From assembly GCA_022510665.1 (NCBI GenBank), contig JAFLSZ010000006.1, forward strand, positions 1 to 54,294: 54,294 bases of DNA, read 5' to 3'. Below the pieces are notes generated by a model, which did not search any database, was not told the DNA's origin, and saw only the letters and a list, made by a program, of their open reading frames with translations. The first letter of the stretch is position 1. Each line of letters begins with the position of its first letter. The DNA comes from Lachnospiraceae bacterium (GTDB taxonomy: Bacteria > Bacillota > Clostridia > Lachnospirales > Lachnospiraceae). A program made the position numbers and the translations under genes. Positions 17,701 to 32,226 of this stretch are shown here, one piece after another.

Positions 17701-18888
17701 TTAACGGCTAAACAGATTTTTTATCCTGCGGGCCGCTTCTTTTGTGTCTTCCGGGCTTCCGAATGTGGAAAAGCGGAAATACCCTTCGCCGCAGGCGCCG
17801 AAGCCCTCCCCCGGTGTGCCGACTACCTGTATTTCATGGAGCAGATAGTCAAATAATTCCCAGCTTGTCATGCCGTTCGGGCATTTTATCCAGATATACG
17901 GCGCGTTCTTACCGCCGCAGTACCAGATTCCCAGTTCGTCAAATGTTTCCGTCAGGCAGGCTGCGTTGTTTTTATATATCCGGATATTGTCCTTAATTTG
18001 TTTCTGGCCTTCCGGCGTAAAAACGGCGGCGCCGCCTTTTTGTATAATGTAGGACACACCGTTTGTTTTTGTCGTGCGGTTTCTGACCCACATCTCATTC
18101 AGATTCATGCCGCACCGTTCGAGGTCTTTCGGAATTACGGTATAGCCGAGTCTCGTTCCGGTAAAACCGGCGGTTTTGGAAAGAGAACAGATTTCAATGG
18201 CACAGGTGCGTGCTCCCGGCAGTTCAAAAATGCTGTGCGGCAGATTCGGGTCCTCTATAAAGGCCTCATACGCCGCGTCAAACAAAATAACCGCGCCCGT
18301 TTTATTGGCATAATCCACCCATTTCTGCAGCTGTTCCCTGCTAAATACCGCGCCCGTCGGATTATTCGGCGAACAAATATAGAGTAAGTCCGCCTTTGTA
18401 TTTTCATCCGGCAGAGGCAGGAATCCGTTTTCTTCTCCGGACGCGAGATGTACGATTTTTCTGCCTGCCATAATATTCGCGTCCACATAAGCCGGATACG
18501 CCGGTTCAATTACAAGGGAAGTGCTGCTTCTGTCAAACAAATCAAGAATATCTCCAAGTTCGTCGCTCGCTCCGCTTGACACAAATACTTCCTCCGGGGA
18601 AAGTTTTACTCCCTTTTCGGCGTAATATCCCGCGATGGTTTCCCGCAGAAACGGCGCGCCGCATTCCGGCATATAGCCGTGAAACGTTTCTTTTACCGCC
18701 TGCTCGTCCACCGCTTCATGAAGCGCTTTGATAACTGCGTCGCACAACGGCAGGGATACGTCGCCGATTCCCATGCGGTACAGGTGGGTTCCCGGGTTTT
18801 CCGCCAGATATGCCTTCGTTTTCTGGGCAATGTTATAAAACAAATAAGAATCTTTTAAGTCCGCATAATGCATATTGATTGTCTGCAT
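17701..18888 (-). CDS. dapL: LL-diaminopimelate aminotransferase
   Basis: The 395-residue product is a class I/II pyridoxal-phosphate aminotransferase of the DapL type. It converts tetrahydrodipicolinate to LL-diaminopimelate with glutamate as amino donor, in one step of the lysine and peptidoglycan pathway. Visible: YRMGIGDVSLPL near the N-terminus, CSPNNPTGAVF, DAAYEAF, and the PLP-lysine segment SLSKTAGFTGTRLGY; the C-terminal arginine motif lies in YFRFSTFGSP. GGAGG precedes the start. It lies 43 bp after carB and is the last gene of the long glutamine operon. Using glutamate directly ties it to nitrogen status, which fits its place. Confidence 0.92.
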   Translation of the reverse strand: MQTINMHYADLKDSYLFYNIAQKTKAYLAENPGTHLYRMGIGDVSLPLCDAVIKALHEAVDEQAVKETFHGYMPECGAPFLRETIAGYYAEKGVKLSPEEVFVSSGASDELGDILDLFDRSSTSLVIEPAYPAYVDANIMAGRKIVHLASGEENGFLPLPDENTKADLLYICSPNNPTGAVFSREQLQKWVDYANKTGAVILFDAAYEAFIEDPNLPHSIFELPGARTCAIEICSLSKTAGFTGTRLGYTVIPKDLERCGMNLNEMWVRNRTTKTNGVSYIIQKGGAAVFTPEGQKQIKDNIRIYKNNAACLTETFDELGIWYCGGKNAPYIWIKCPNGMTSWELFDYLLHEIQVVGTPGEGFGACGEGYFRFSTFGSPEDTKEAARRIKNLFSR

Positions 18889-18931
18889 AATGTTCCTCCG
18901 TTTCCGTTGATATTGTTATATTTATTATACA

Positions 18932-21900
18932 TCATTTTTCATCAATTGTAGATACACCAATTGTAGTTTCTTCCAATACATCCAAAAGAACCTTAACGGT
19001 ATCAAGGGAAGTCAGCATTGTAACATTATTCTGGCTGGCGCACCGTCTGATTGCGACGCCGTCTTCATAGTGGACGCCGGATAAAACCGCGCGGGTATTA
19101 ATTACATAGCTGACATAGCCCGCCTTTATGGAATCTAGAATTTCCTCGCTTCCTTCGCTCAGTTTCCTGCGGATTCTGGTACGGATTCCGTTTTCCTTTA
19201 AGAAGTTTGCCGTACCGATGCTCGCCTCAATATTAAAGCCCATATCATAAAAGCGGCGTATCAGCGACAGCGCTTCCTCTTTATCCTCGTCCGCCAGCGT
19301 TACAACAATCGTTCCGTAATTCTGCAGTTTCATTCCCGAAGCCGTCATTGCCTTATACATGGCACGGTGCAGTTTCTTATCGTATCCGATTGCTTCTCCC
19401 GTAGATTTCATTTCCGGGGACAGATAAGCGTCCATTCCGTTTAATTTAGAGAAAGAAAACGCCGGAACTTTTACATAGTACCGCTCTTTTTCTTTCGGAT
19501 AAATCTCTGTAATTCCTTGTTCTTTCAGGCTTTTTCCCAGAATAACATAGGTCGCGATATCCGCGAGGCTGTACCCCGTTGCTTTGGAAAGGAACGGTAC
19601 GGTTCTTGAGGAACGCGGATTTACTTCAATAATAAAGACGTGTTCGTTCTCGTCTACAATAAACTGAATATTAAACAGCCCGATAATTCCGATTCCGAGT
19701 CCCAGTTTTCTGGTATATTCAAGAATCGTATTCTTTACCTGTTCCGAAATACTAAACGACGGATATACGCTGATGGAATCGCCGGAGTGAATACCGGTAC
19801 GCTCTACCAGTTCCATAATTCCCGGAACAAATACCTCTTTTCCGTCGCAGACGGCATCTACTTCCACTTCTTTTCCGCGGATATATTTATCTACCAGCAC
19901 CGGTTTGTCTTCGTCAATCTCCACCGCGGTTTTTAAGTAGCTGTATAACTGTTCTTCTTTTGCGACAATCTGCATTGCCCTGCCGCCGAGGACAAAGCTC
20001 GGCCGTACAAGTACGGGATAGCCTATCTCCGCTGCCGCCCTGATACCGTCTTCCACTTTTGTTACGGCCTCTCCCTTCGGCTGCGGGATTCCCAACGACA
20101 CCAGCAGTTTTTCAAATGATTCTCTGTTTTCCGCCCGGTCAATCGCGGCGCAGTCCGTGCCGATAATTTTCACGCCCCGCCTGCCCAACGGCTCCGCCAG
20201 ATTTATCGCGGTCTGTCCTCCGAGAGTCGCAATCACACCTTCCGGCTGTTCCAGTTCAATTATGTTCATTACATCTTCAACGCAAAGCGGCTCGAAATAA
20301 AGCTTGTCGGAACAGGTATAATCTGTAGAAACCGTTTCCGGGTTATTGTTAATAATAATTGCTTCATAACCGGCTTCCTTAATCGTTTTTACCGCGTGGA
20401 CGGTAGAGTAGTCAAACTCTACTCCCTGTCCGATACGAATCGGACCGGAACCGAGCACGACAACCTTCTTCCTGTCCGACACAACCGACTCGTTTTCCTC
20501 CTCATAGGTGGAATAAAAATACGGGATATAGCTGTCAAACTCCGAAGCACAGCTGTCAATCATTTTATAAACGGGACGAATCCCGGCGGCTTTTCGGAAC
20601 TCAAACACTTCCGTTTCCGTCCAATTCCAAAGTCTCGCAATTTCCCGGTCGGAAAAACCCATCCGTTTGGCGCCGTATAAAACCTTTGCGTCTCCCGGAT
20701 TTTTTTCTGCTTCTTTTTCTTTCTCCACAATATTTTTCAGCTTCCGCAAAAAAAACATATCAATGGCGGTAACATCCGCGATTTTTTTCACGTCGCACCC
20801 TCTGCGCAAAAGTTCCGCTACCGCGTAAATACGGTCGTCGCTTCCGATTTTGCTGTAAGAAAGCAGCTCCGTTTCACTCTTATGATTAAATTTACCGTTA
20901 TAAAGATGCCACAGTCCGATTTCCAGCGAGCGGATTGCCTTTAACAAACTTTCCTCCAGCGTCCGGCCGACACTCATTACCTCGCCGGTGGCTTTCATCT
21001 GCGTACCGAGAGAGTTGTTTGCGTCGGTAAACTTATCAAACGGGAAACGCGGCATTTTCGTAACCACATAGTCTAACGCCGGTTCAAAGGATGCCGGCGT
21101 GTTGGCAAGCTGTATTTCATCCAGTGTCATGCCGATTCCGATTTTTGCGGAAACTCTGGCAATCGGGTATCCGCTTGCTTTGGAAGCAAGTGCGGAGGAA
21201 CGCGAAACCCTTGGATTTACTTCGATAAGATAATACTGAAAAGAAGAAGGGTCCAAGGCAAACTGGACATTACAGCCTCCTTCAATTTTCAACGCGCGGA
21301 TAATCTTTAACGCGCTGTCACGGAGCATATGATACTCTTTATTGGTCAGTGTCTGGGAAGGACACACCACAATGGAATCTCCCGTGTGGATTCCGACCGG
21401 GTCCAGATTTTCCATATTGCATATCGTAATCGCAGTATCATTGCTGTCACGCATTACCTCATACTCAATTTCTTTATATCCCTTGATGCTTTTTTCAATC
21501 AGAACCTGATGCACCGGAGAAAGGGCAAGCGCATTTTTCATAAGAGGCAGAAATTCCTCCTCATTATCCGCGAATCCGCCGCCCGTTCCGCCTAAGGTAA
21601 ACGCAGGGCGAAGTACAACAGGATACCCGATTTTCTCCGCTGCCCGCAAACCTTCCTCTATGGAAGTTGCGATATCGGACGGCAGCACCGGCTCCCCGAG
21701 ACGTTCGCAAAGTTCCTTAAAGAGTTCACGGTCTTCCGCCTGCTCAATACTGCTTCCTTTCGTTCCCAGAAGCTCCACGCGGCACTCCGCCAGAACGCCT
21801 TTCTTTTCGAGCTGCATAGCAAGGTTAAGCCCCGTCTGCCCGCCGATTCCCGGCAGAATCGCGTCCGGGCGCTCGTACCGGATAATCTTAGCGATATACT

Positions 21901-22114
21901 CCAATGTCAACGGCTCCATATATACCTTATCGGCAACCGTCGTATCGGTCATAATCGTCGCGGGGTTTGAATTGCAAAGGACAACCTCATACCCCTCCTC
22001 TTTCAGTGCAAGGCACGCCTGCGTTCCGGCATAATCAAATTCCGCCGCCTGTCCGATTACAATCGGACCGGAACCGATAACAAGGACTTTTTTAATATCT
22101 GTTCTTTTAGGCAT
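18932..22114 (-). CDS. carB: Carbamoyl-phosphate synthase large subunit, copy 1
   Basis: The 1060-residue product is the synthetase subunit that makes carbamoyl phosphate from bicarbonate, ATP and the ammonia delivered by CarA. Two homologous ATP-grasp halves are visible: [20 protein letters not shown] at the N-terminus and [20 protein letters not shown] near residue 555, each followed by [10 protein letters not shown] or [11 protein letters not shown] and an ATP-binding R-P-(A/S)-F-x-L-G-G loop. The C-terminal MGS-like allosteric domain is present but short. It overlaps carA by 8 bases and so is coupled to it. A second, clearly different carB is encoded at 50335; this copy is the one paired with carA. 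Confidence 0.95.
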   Translation of the reverse strand: MPKRTDIKKVLVIGSGPIVIGQAAEFDYAGTQACLALKEEGYEVVLCNSNPATIMTDTTVADKVYMEPLTLEYIAKIIRYERPDAILPGIGGQTGLNLAMQLEKKGVLAECRVELLGTKGSSIEQAEDRELFKELCERLGEPVLPSDIATSIEEGLRAAEKIGYPVVLRPAFTLGGTGGGFADNEEEFLPLMKNALALSPVHQVLIEKSIKGYKEIEYEVMRDSNDTAITICNMENLDPVGIHTGDSIVVCPSQTLTNKEYHMLRDSALKIIRALKIEGGCNVQFALDPSSFQYYLIEVNPRVSRSSALASKASGYPIARVSAKIGIGMTLDEIQLANTPASFEPALDYVVTKMPRFPFDKFTDANNSLGTQMKATGEVMSVGRTLEESLLKAIRSLEIGLWHLYNGKFNHKSETELLSYSKIGSDDRIYAVAELLRRGCDVKKIADVTAIDMFFLRKLKNIVEKEKEAEKNPGDAKVLYGAKRMGFSDREIARLWNWTETEVFEFRKAAGIRPVYKMIDSCASEFDSYIPYFYSTYEEENESVVSDRKKVVVLGSGPIRIGQGVEFDYSTVHAVKTIKEAGYEAIIINNNPETVSTDYTCSDKLYFEPLCVEDVMNIIELEQPEGVIATLGGQTAINLAEPLGRRGVKIIGTDCAAIDRAENRESFEKLLVSLGIPQPKGEAVTKVEDGIRAAAEIGYPVLVRPSFVLGGRAMQIVAKEEQLYSYLKTAVEIDEDKPVLVDKYIRGKEVEVDAVCDGKEVFVPGIMELVERTGIHSGDSISVYPSFSISEQVKNTILEYTRKLGLGIGIIGLFNIQFIVDENEHVFIIEVNPRSSRTVPFLSKATGYSLADIATYVILGKSLKEQGITEIYPKEKERYYVKVPAFSFSKLNGMDAYLSPEMKSTGEAIGYDKKLHRAMYKAMTASGMKLQNYGTIVVTLADEDKEEALSLIRRFYDMGFNIEASIGTANFLKENGIRTRIRRKLSEGSEEILDSIKAGYVSYVINTRAVLSGVHYEDGVAIRRCASQNNVTMLTSLDTVKVLLDVLEETTIGVSTIDEK

Positions 22115-23200
22115 TGCACTTTCCCTCCTCCATCCGTTTTATAAAGCGTTCAAACAGGTAGGTACTGTCCTGCGGTCCGGGTGCGCTTTCGGGGTGGTAC
22201 TGCACACTGAATACGTTATCTTTATCACATTTCACGCCTTCGATTGTCTGATCCAGCAGATTGATATGCGTAACCGTCAGCTCCGTTTCTTTCAGACTGT
22301 CCGTATCGACCGCATAGGAGTGATTCTGCGAGGTAATCTCTATTTTACCGGTTTCCAGGTTCCGCACCGGATGATTCCCGCCGCGGTGTCCGAATTTTAA
22401 TTTATATGTTTTTGCGCCGTACGCTATGGAAATAATCTGATGGCCCAGACAAATTCCGAAAATCGGATAGCTGCCCCGCAAAGCCTTTACTGTTTCAATC
22501 ACCTGCGGCACGTCGGCGGGATTTCCGGGCCCGTTGGAGATAAAAATTCCGTCCGGCGAAAGCGATTCTATCACGCTTGCCGGCGTATCCCAAGGCACCA
22601 CGGTTACTTTGCAGCCTCTTTGATATAACGAATGTATGATATTTTTTTTCATTCCGCAGTCAATTGCCGCGACATGATATTTCGGAGTTTCGGGACAGAT
22701 ACTCCATATTTCTTTACAGCTTACCCTCGAAACGCCGTCTGTCGGAATACCGCTCTCCGCAAGAATACGAAGCCCTTCCGTAAGCGGGGTGGACGCGTCC
22801 GTAATCAGAACTTTCCGGCTTCCGTAATCTCTGACCGAACGTGCCAGTTTTCTCGTATCGATGCCGCATATTCCCGGAATTTTATATGTTTTCATTACCT
22901 CCGCCAGAGAAGCCTCGCTTCTGAAATTCGAAGGAAAGTCATTATATTCCCGCACAATCAGTCCGCCGATTGTCGGTATTTCGGTTTCGTAATCTTCTTT
23001 TGCCATCCCGTAATTTCCAATCAGGGGATAGGTCATTACGACCGCCTGGTCGGTGTAGGACGGGTCGGACATAATCTCCTGATAGCCGACCATGGAAGTA
23101 TTAAAAACAAGTTCACAGACCCTTTGGGACACATCTCCGAACGCATAGCCGTAATACTCGCTTCCGTCCTCCAGAATAAGCTTTCTGTTATATTCCGTTA

Positions 23201-23204
<4 letters not shown>
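22107..23204 (-). CDS. carA: Carbamoyl-phosphate synthase small subunit (glutaminase)
   Basis: The 365-residue product hydrolyses glutamine and passes ammonia to CarB, feeding pyrimidine and arginine synthesis. Visible: N-terminal CPSase domain starting [13 protein letters not shown], the SNGPGNPAD motif, and a class I glutaminase domain with nucleophile Cys in GICLGHQ and the His-Glu pair in [11 protein letters not shown]. Its start overlaps the purF stop (ATGA, 4 bases) and its end overlaps carB by 8 bases, so the three are translated together. It is the only carA visible here although two carB genes are present. Confidence 0.95.
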
Positions 23205-27869
<4,665 letters not shown>

Positions 27870-27893
27870 AGAAATACACCTCCGTAGTATTTA

Positions 27894-27918
27894 AATTCAC
27901 AAAAAGCCTTACGCGGCT
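27894..27918 (-). terminator. Small hairpin with T run between amt and asnB
   Basis: On the minus strand AGCC and GGCT pair around a six-base loop GCGTAA directly after the amt stop codon and are followed by TTTTTG. The stem is short and probably leaky, so it may only lower expression of asnB and the genes beyond. Confidence 0.35.
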
Positions 27919-29658
27919 CTACTCCACATCCTGCAAAGCTGCATATCCTTCTTCGCCGGTACGCACCTTCACGACGTTTTCCACATCATAAACAAAAATC
28001 TTACCGTCTCCGATATGCCCGGTATAGAGAACACGCTTTGCGGTCTCAATAACCCTGCGTACGGGAATTTTGCTGACTACAATGTCCACCTGAACCTTAG
28101 GCAGCAGATTCGCCTCCACCTGAACGCCGCGGTAATATTCCGGTTTTCCCTTCTGTACGCCGCAGCCCAACACATGGGAGACCGTCATACCGGTGATTCC
28201 GATATTCATCATGGCGCTCTTTAACGCCTCAAATCTCGATTCCTTGCAGATAATCTCTATCTTGGTAAACTTATGCGAGCCATCCTCAAACGACGGAACC
28301 CTTTTTACGGGAACCGCTTCCGCAGCCGGAACTTCGCCCGTAACCGCTACCGCTTCTTCATATCCGTAATTTAAACTCTCGACTGCCGGAACAAAATCCG
28401 CATACGCGCTCGGCAGACCATGCTCCGTACTGTCCAGACCTTTGATTTCCTCTTCTTCGGAAACCCGTAAGCCTATCGTTTTCTTGATTACAAAGAACGT
28501 AATGCCCATCAGCACCGCCGTCCAGGCAAGTACCGAGACAATACCAAGGAGCTGAATCCCAAGAAGTCCCGCTTTTCCCGTATAGAAAAGTCCTTCCAGA
28601 CCCGCAGGCGCTTCCGGATTTGCCAAAAGACCGACCGCAATCGTTCCCCAGACACCGTTTGCAAGATGTACGCCGACCGCTCCGACCGGGTCGTCTATAT
28701 GCAGTTTCAAATCAAGAACCTCGACAACAACTACTACGAGAATACCGGAAACAATACCGACAATCAGCGCGCCGACCGCGTCCAGTGCGTCACATCCGGC
28801 GGTAATACCTACAAGGCCTGCCAACGAAGCGTTGATACACATCGAAACATCCGGTTTTCCGTTCTTTATCCAGGTAAACAGCATCGTAACACAGGTTGCG
28901 ACCGCGGGTGCAATCGTCGTCGTAAGGAAGATGGACGCAAGCGAGGAACCGTCCCATGCCGCCGCACCGTTAAAACCGTACCAGCCAAACCAGAGAATAA
29001 AGCAGCCCAGAGCGCCGAGCGTAATGGAGTGGCCCGGAATCGCATTTACTTTTGATACTTTCCCGTTCTTTTCCTTAACGTACTTTCCGAGACGCGGTCC
29101 TACCATAATCGCTCCAATCAGGGCGGTGATTCCGCCTACCGAGTGGATTGCCGCAGAGCCTGCAAAATCATGGAAACCGAGCTGTACAAGCCAGCCCTGT
29201 GGGTTCCATATCCAGCCTGCCTCAACCGGATAAACAAAAAGAGAAATCATAGCCGAATAAATACAGTAAGAAATAAATTTTGTTCTCTCTGCCATCGCTC
29301 CCGAAACAATCGTAGCGGCGGTGGCGCAAAACACAAGGTTGAACACAAAACTTGATGCGTTGCTTTGAATGAATCCCCCAAAATCCGTAAAAATATCAAG
29401 ATTCGGAACTCCGATTACACCAAGCACATAGTTTTCGGACATCATAAGCCCAAAACCCAACAGGAGGAATACAACCGTACCGATACAAAAATCCATCAGA
29501 TTTTTCATTATAATGTTGCCCGCGTTCTTTGCTCTGGTAAAACCTGTCTCAACCATGGCAAATCCCGCCTGCATGAAAAATACGAGCGCGGCTCCCATCA
29601 GGAACCAGACGGCAAACACCTCACTGTTTACAAGTTTCATAATTTCTTCTATTACCAT
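27919..29658 (-). CDS. amt: Ammonium channel Amt fused to a PII signalling domain
   Basis: The 579-residue product carries the whole Amt fold (eleven membrane helices expected, residues about 1-400), then a linker and a complete PII (GlnB/GlnK-like) domain of about 110 residues. Amt features: FMQAGFAMVE near the outer gate, and pore histidines in FHDFAGSAAIHSVGG and VGVHLANGVWG. PII features: FTKIEIICKESRFEALKSA, the T-loop segment KGKPEYYRGVQVE with a tyrosine, and YTGHIGDGKIFV. In other bacteria PII blocks the channel as a separate protein; here it is covalently attached. The start at 29658 is preferred over upstream in-frame codons because GGAGGA is correctly placed. It follows glnN in the operon. 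Confidence 0.93.
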   Translation of the reverse strand: MVIEEIMKLVNSEVFAVWFLMGAALVFFMQAGFAMVETGFTRAKNAGNIIMKNLMDFCIGTVVFLLLGFGLMMSENYVLGVIGVPNLDIFTDFGGFIQSNASSFVFNLVFCATAATIVSGAMAERTKFISYCIYSAMISLFVYPVEAGWIWNPQGWLVQLGFHDFAGSAAIHSVGGITALIGAIMVGPRLGKYVKEKNGKVSKVNAIPGHSITLGALGCFILWFGWYGFNGAAAWDGSSLASIFLTTTIAPAVATCVTMLFTWIKNGKPDVSMCINASLAGLVGITAGCDALDAVGALIVGIVSGILVVVVVEVLDLKLHIDDPVGAVGVHLANGVWGTIAVGLLANPEAPAGLEGLFYTGKAGLLGIQLLGIVSVLAWTAVLMGITFFVIKKTIGLRVSEEEEIKGLDSTEHGLPSAYADFVPAVESLNYGYEEAVAVTGEVPAAEAVPVKRVPSFEDGSHKFTKIEIICKESRFEALKSAMMNIGITGMTVSHVLGCGVQKGKPEYYRGVQVEANLLPKVQVDIVVSKIPVRRVIETAKRVLYTGHIGDGKIFVYDVENVVKVRTGEEGYAALQDVE

Positions 29659-29680
29659 ATAAATCATCTCCTCCAGATAA

Positions 29681-29706
29681 AGGGTGTGCGCCAAGGCACA
29701 CACCCT
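29681..29706 (-). promoter_or_regulatory. Strong hairpin between glnN and amt
   Basis: On the minus strand AGGGTGTGTGC and GCGCACACCCT form an 11-pair stem (one G.U) closed by a CTTG loop, just after the glnN stop and 22 bases before the amt start. Only TTT follows, so it may be a weak terminator, an RNA processing or stability element that sets the glnN:amt ratio. Confidence 0.55.
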
Positions 29707-29712
29707 CGCCGC

Positions 29713-31809
29713 TTAATTTACACCGAAAAGCAGGTCTCCGTATGTCGGGAACGGCCAATAACTCTTTGCCGTAATCGTCTCCGCTTCATCGCATGCAAGA
29801 CGCAGTTCGCTCATCTTAACAAGAAGCGTATCCCTGATGATATTTGCTTCTTCACCGACTTCTTCCGCCGATGCAAGCGAAAGCAGTGCCTGTTCCAGTT
29901 CGTCTGCCTTTACCGCGATTCTGTCGGTCAAAGCCGAAAGCTTCTTTACAAGTCCGCTTTCATATGCACAAGGAATCGAATCGTCCAGCGCTTTCTTTGC
30001 CGCCGCAGCCTTTGCCACGTCCATGGTGTACGCCTCTACCGCCGGAGCGATTTCGGTCTTTGCCATATCTATCATCGTGTTTGCTTCAATGATAACGCTC
30101 TTACAGTAGTTTTCCAGTGTAATCTCATAACGGGACTTTAACTCCGCCTCCGTGAAAACTCCGTGGGAGGTCAGCATTTCCACATTTTTCTTATCAAGCA
30201 GATGCGGGATACAATCCGGCGTCGTGCGGTAGTTTAACAAGCCTCTCTTTTCGGTCGCTTCCTTAATCCATGACTCGTCGTAACCGTTTCCGTTAAAAAT
30301 AATGTTTTTATGATCCTTGATGGTTTTCCGAATCATCTCATGCAGTGCCGTCTCAAAATCTTCCGCCTTTTCCAGACGGTCGGCATAGATTTTCAAACTC
30401 TCCGCAACCGCGCTGTTTAACATAATGTTCGCACAGGCAATGCTGTTAGAAGATCCTAACATACGGAATTCAAACTTGTTGCCGGTAAACGCAAACGGGG
30501 AAGTACGGTTACGGTCGGTCGTATCACGGTTAAACTTCGGAAGTACGTCAACCCCCAGCTTCATCTGCGTCTTTTCCGTGCCTTTGTAAGGCGTATTCGT
30601 TTCAATCGCTTCCAGTACCGCGTTCAATTCGTCCCCAAGGAACATAGAAACAACGGCAGGCGGCGCTTCGTTCGCGCCGAGACGGTGGTCGTTTCCGGCA
30701 GTCGCAACCGAAATACGAAGCAAATCCTGATAATCATCTACCGCTTTAATAACGGCACAGAGGAACAAAAGGAACTGCGCGTTCTCATACGGCGTTTCTC
30801 CCGGAGAAAGAAGGTTTACTCCGGCATCCGTGGCAAGCGACCAGTTGTTATGCTTACCGCTGCCGTTTACCCCCGCAAACGGTTTTTCGTGAAGCAGGCA
30901 CACCAAATCATGCTTTGTGGCTATCTTCTGCATAATCTCCATGGTAAGCTGGTTATGGTCGGTCGCTATGTTTGTGGTTGTATAAATCGGCGCCAGTTCA
31001 TGCTGTGCCGGCGCAACTTCATTATGTTCCGTCTTCGCAAGAATACCGAGTTTCCACAGCTCATCGTTTAATTCTTCCATATAGGCCGCCACTCTCGGCT
31101 TAATTACGCCAAAGTAATGATCGTCCATTTCCTGTCCCTTCGGCGGCTTTGCCCCGAACAGTGTACGTCCCGTAAAACGAAGGTCACGGCGTTTCTCATA
31201 CATCTTTTTATCTATAAGAAAATATTCCTGCTCCGGTCCTACCGAAGTCCGCACGCATTTTACCGTATCGTTTCCGAATAAACGTAAAATACGCAGCGCC
31301 TGCTTGTTCAGCGCTTCCATGGAACGAAGCAGCGGCGTTTTCTTATCCAGTGCTTCTCCGCCGTAAGAACAAAATGCGGTAGGAATACAAAGCGTCTTTC
31401 CTTTAATAAACGCGTAAGAAGTAGGATCCCATGCGGTATATCCTCTCGCCTCAAACGTCGCTCTGAGTCCGCCCGACGGGAACGAAGACGCATCCGGCTC
31501 GCCTTTAATCAATTCCTTACCGGAAAACTCCATAATAACGCCGCCGTCCGGAGACGGAGTAATAAAGCTGTCGTGCTTTTCCGCGGTAATACCGGTCAAA
31601 GGCTGGAACCAGTGAGTATAATGTGTAGCGCCGTTTGCGATTGCCCAGTCCTTCATTGCAACCGCTACCGCGTTTGCCACACTGATATCAAGTTTCGCTC
31701 CCTCATCAATGGTTTTTTTAAGTGATTGGTATACCTTTGCGGATAAATTCGCTTTCATTACCCTATCGTCAAAAACCAAACTTCCAAAATACTCAGATAC
31801 CTTTTGCAT
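29713..31809 (-). CDS. glnN: Glutamine synthetase type III
   Basis: The 698-residue product is a type III glutamine synthetase, which joins ammonium to glutamate at the cost of ATP and is typical of Bacteroidetes and Clostridia. Visible: [11 protein letters not shown] (metal-binding glutamates), a long GSIII-specific N-terminal part, [28 protein letters not shown], and [17 protein letters not shown]. Length agrees with the family. The frame stays open upstream, but the start at 31809 has AAAGGAGG 9 bases before it. It is the first gene of an eight-gene operon. Between its promoter and start are two terminators in tandem, so most transcripts should stop before the gene unless antitermination occurs. 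Confidence 0.95.
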   Translation of the reverse strand: MQKVSEYFGSLVFDDRVMKANLSAKVYQSLKKTIDEGAKLDISVANAVAVAMKDWAIANGATHYTHWFQPLTGITAEKHDSFITPSPDGGVIMEFSGKELIKGEPDASSFPSGGLRATFEARGYTAWDPTSYAFIKGKTLCIPTAFCSYGGEALDKKTPLLRSMEALNKQALRILRLFGNDTVKCVRTSVGPEQEYFLIDKKMYEKRRDLRFTGRTLFGAKPPKGQEMDDHYFGVIKPRVAAYMEELNDELWKLGILAKTEHNEVAPAQHELAPIYTTTNIATDHNQLTMEIMQKIATKHDLVCLLHEKPFAGVNGSGKHNNWSLATDAGVNLLSPGETPYENAQFLLFLCAVIKAVDDYQDLLRISVATAGNDHRLGANEAPPAVVSMFLGDELNAVLEAIETNTPYKGTEKTQMKLGVDVLPKFNRDTTDRNRTSPFAFTGNKFEFRMLGSSNSIACANIMLNSAVAESLKIYADRLEKAEDFETALHEMIRKTIKDHKNIIFNGNGYDESWIKEATEKRGLLNYRTTPDCIPHLLDKKNVEMLTSHGVFTEAELKSRYEITLENYCKSVIIEANTMIDMAKTEIAPAVEAYTMDVAKAAAAKKALDDSIPCAYESGLVKKLSALTDRIAVKADELEQALLSLASAEEVGEEANIIRDTLLVKMSELRLACDEAETITAKSYWPFPTYGDLLFGVN

Positions 31810-31839
31810 AGTAAAACCTCCTTTTAAAATTAAAAAGAA

Positions 31840-31897
31840 AACTAAAAAGAAAAAGACTCCTTTCACGCCGCATACTGCCGACATAAAAGACGCCTTT
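31840..31897 (-). terminator. Attenuator 2 in the glnN leader
   Basis: On the minus strand the arms at 31897-31883 and 31866-31852 pair over 15 positions (10 Watson-Crick, 4 G.U, 1 mismatch) and are followed by a T-rich run (31851-31838). The first arm is shared with the AAAGGC-loop hairpin at 31885-31904, so the two structures exclude each other. It lies about 30 bases before the glnN ribosome site. Confidence 0.75.
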
Positions 31898-31904
31898 GCC
31901 TTTT
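31885..31904 (-). promoter_or_regulatory. ANTAR-type hexaloop hairpin, glnN site 2
   Basis: On the minus strand AAAAGGC and GTCTTTT make a seven-pair stem around the six-base loop AAAGGC. Loop position 1 is A and position 4 is G, as in RNA sites of ANTAR antiterminators. The loop plus the second arm are also the first arm of attenuator 2. Confidence 0.7.
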
Positions 31905-31960
31905 TTACCATAGTGTTTTATCTTACGAAAAAGCAAATGTCTTTCCCGTAAAATGATTAT

Positions 31961-32006
31961 AAAATGAAAAAAGGGAGTCTTTAAGGATAACCTCAAAGAC
32001 GCCCTT
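31961..32006 (-). terminator. Attenuator 1 in the glnN leader
   Basis: On the minus strand the arms at 32006-31991 and 31986-31971 pair over 16 positions (14 Watson-Crick, 1 G.U, 1 mismatch) with a TTAT loop and are followed by TTTTCATTTT. It begins roughly 10 bases after the expected transcription start. Its first arm is shared with the AAGGGC-loop hairpin at 31995-32012. Confidence 0.85.
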
Positions 32007-32012
32007 GCCTTT
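31995..32012 (-). promoter_or_regulatory. ANTAR-type hexaloop hairpin, glnN site 1
   Basis: On the minus strand AAAGGC and GTCTTT make a six-pair stem around the loop AAGGGC (A at position 1, G at position 4). Loop and second arm overlap the first arm of attenuator 1, so forming this hairpin would prevent termination. Confidence 0.72.
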
Positions 32013-32021
32013 CTGCCGTGC

Positions 32022-32050
32022 ATTATACACCTATAAAAATGATTCGTCAA
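32022..32050 (-). promoter_or_regulatory. Promoter of the glnN operon
   Basis: On the minus strand TTGACG (32045-32050) and TATAAT (32022-32027) are spaced by 17 bases. Transcription should start near 32015, leaving a leader of about 205 bases that contains two attenuators. It is back to back with the glutamate synthase promoter, about 50 bp apart. Confidence 0.85.
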
Positions 32051-32101
32051 CCCCCTTTTACAAATTTTTTTATTTTTCCTCAAAAACCATTATTTTTTGT
32101 C

Positions 32102-32130
32102 TTGACAAAACAAAAAGGACGCTGTATAAT
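32102..32130 (+). promoter_or_regulatory. Promoter of the glutamate synthase operon
   Basis: TTGACA (32102-32107) and TATAAT (32125-32130) are consensus hexamers with 17-base spacing. The transcript should start near 32137, directly at the base of the hexaloop hairpin. Confidence 0.9.
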
Positions 32131-32136
32131 GCAGGC

Positions 32137-32158
32137 AAATGAGCAAAGGTGTTCATTT
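32137..32158 (+). promoter_or_regulatory. ANTAR-type hexaloop hairpin, glutamate synthase leader
   Basis: AAATGAGC and GTTCATTT make an eight-pair stem (one G.U) around the loop AAAGGT, again A at position 1 and G at position 4. It uses the same GC-loop-GT closing pairs as the two glnN sites although the rest of the stem is a different sequence. Loop and second arm lie inside the first arm of the following terminator. Confidence 0.75.
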
Positions 32159-32206
32159 TAGTACGGAAAACTGTCTGTACTGAAATGAGCGCCTTTGTTT
32201 TTGTTT
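32144..32206 (+). terminator. Attenuator in the glutamate synthase leader
   Basis: Arms at 32144-32164 and 32177-32197 pair at all 21 positions (18 Watson-Crick, 3 G.U) around a 12-base loop and are followed by TTTTTGTTT. This is a strong intrinsic terminator placed between promoter and first gene, which only makes sense if it is regulated. Confidence 0.9.
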
Positions 32207-32226
32207 CAAGAAAGGAAGGCATCGAT

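Noticed and set aside
17411-17704. 97-codon plus-strand frame before dapL's end
   Set aside because: Phe/Leu-rich low-complexity reading of a T-rich spacer, without ribosome site or domain.
29365-30141. 258-codon plus-strand frame spanning the amt/glnN junction
   Set aside because: It crosses the antisense of two unrelated conserved genes and has no ribosome site.
31810-32226. Glutamine riboswitch, T-box or GlnR/TnrA operator between the divergent operons
   Set aside because: I see no T-box core or glutamine aptamer signature and no TGTNAN7TNACA palindrome; the hexaloop/terminator modules explain the leader better.
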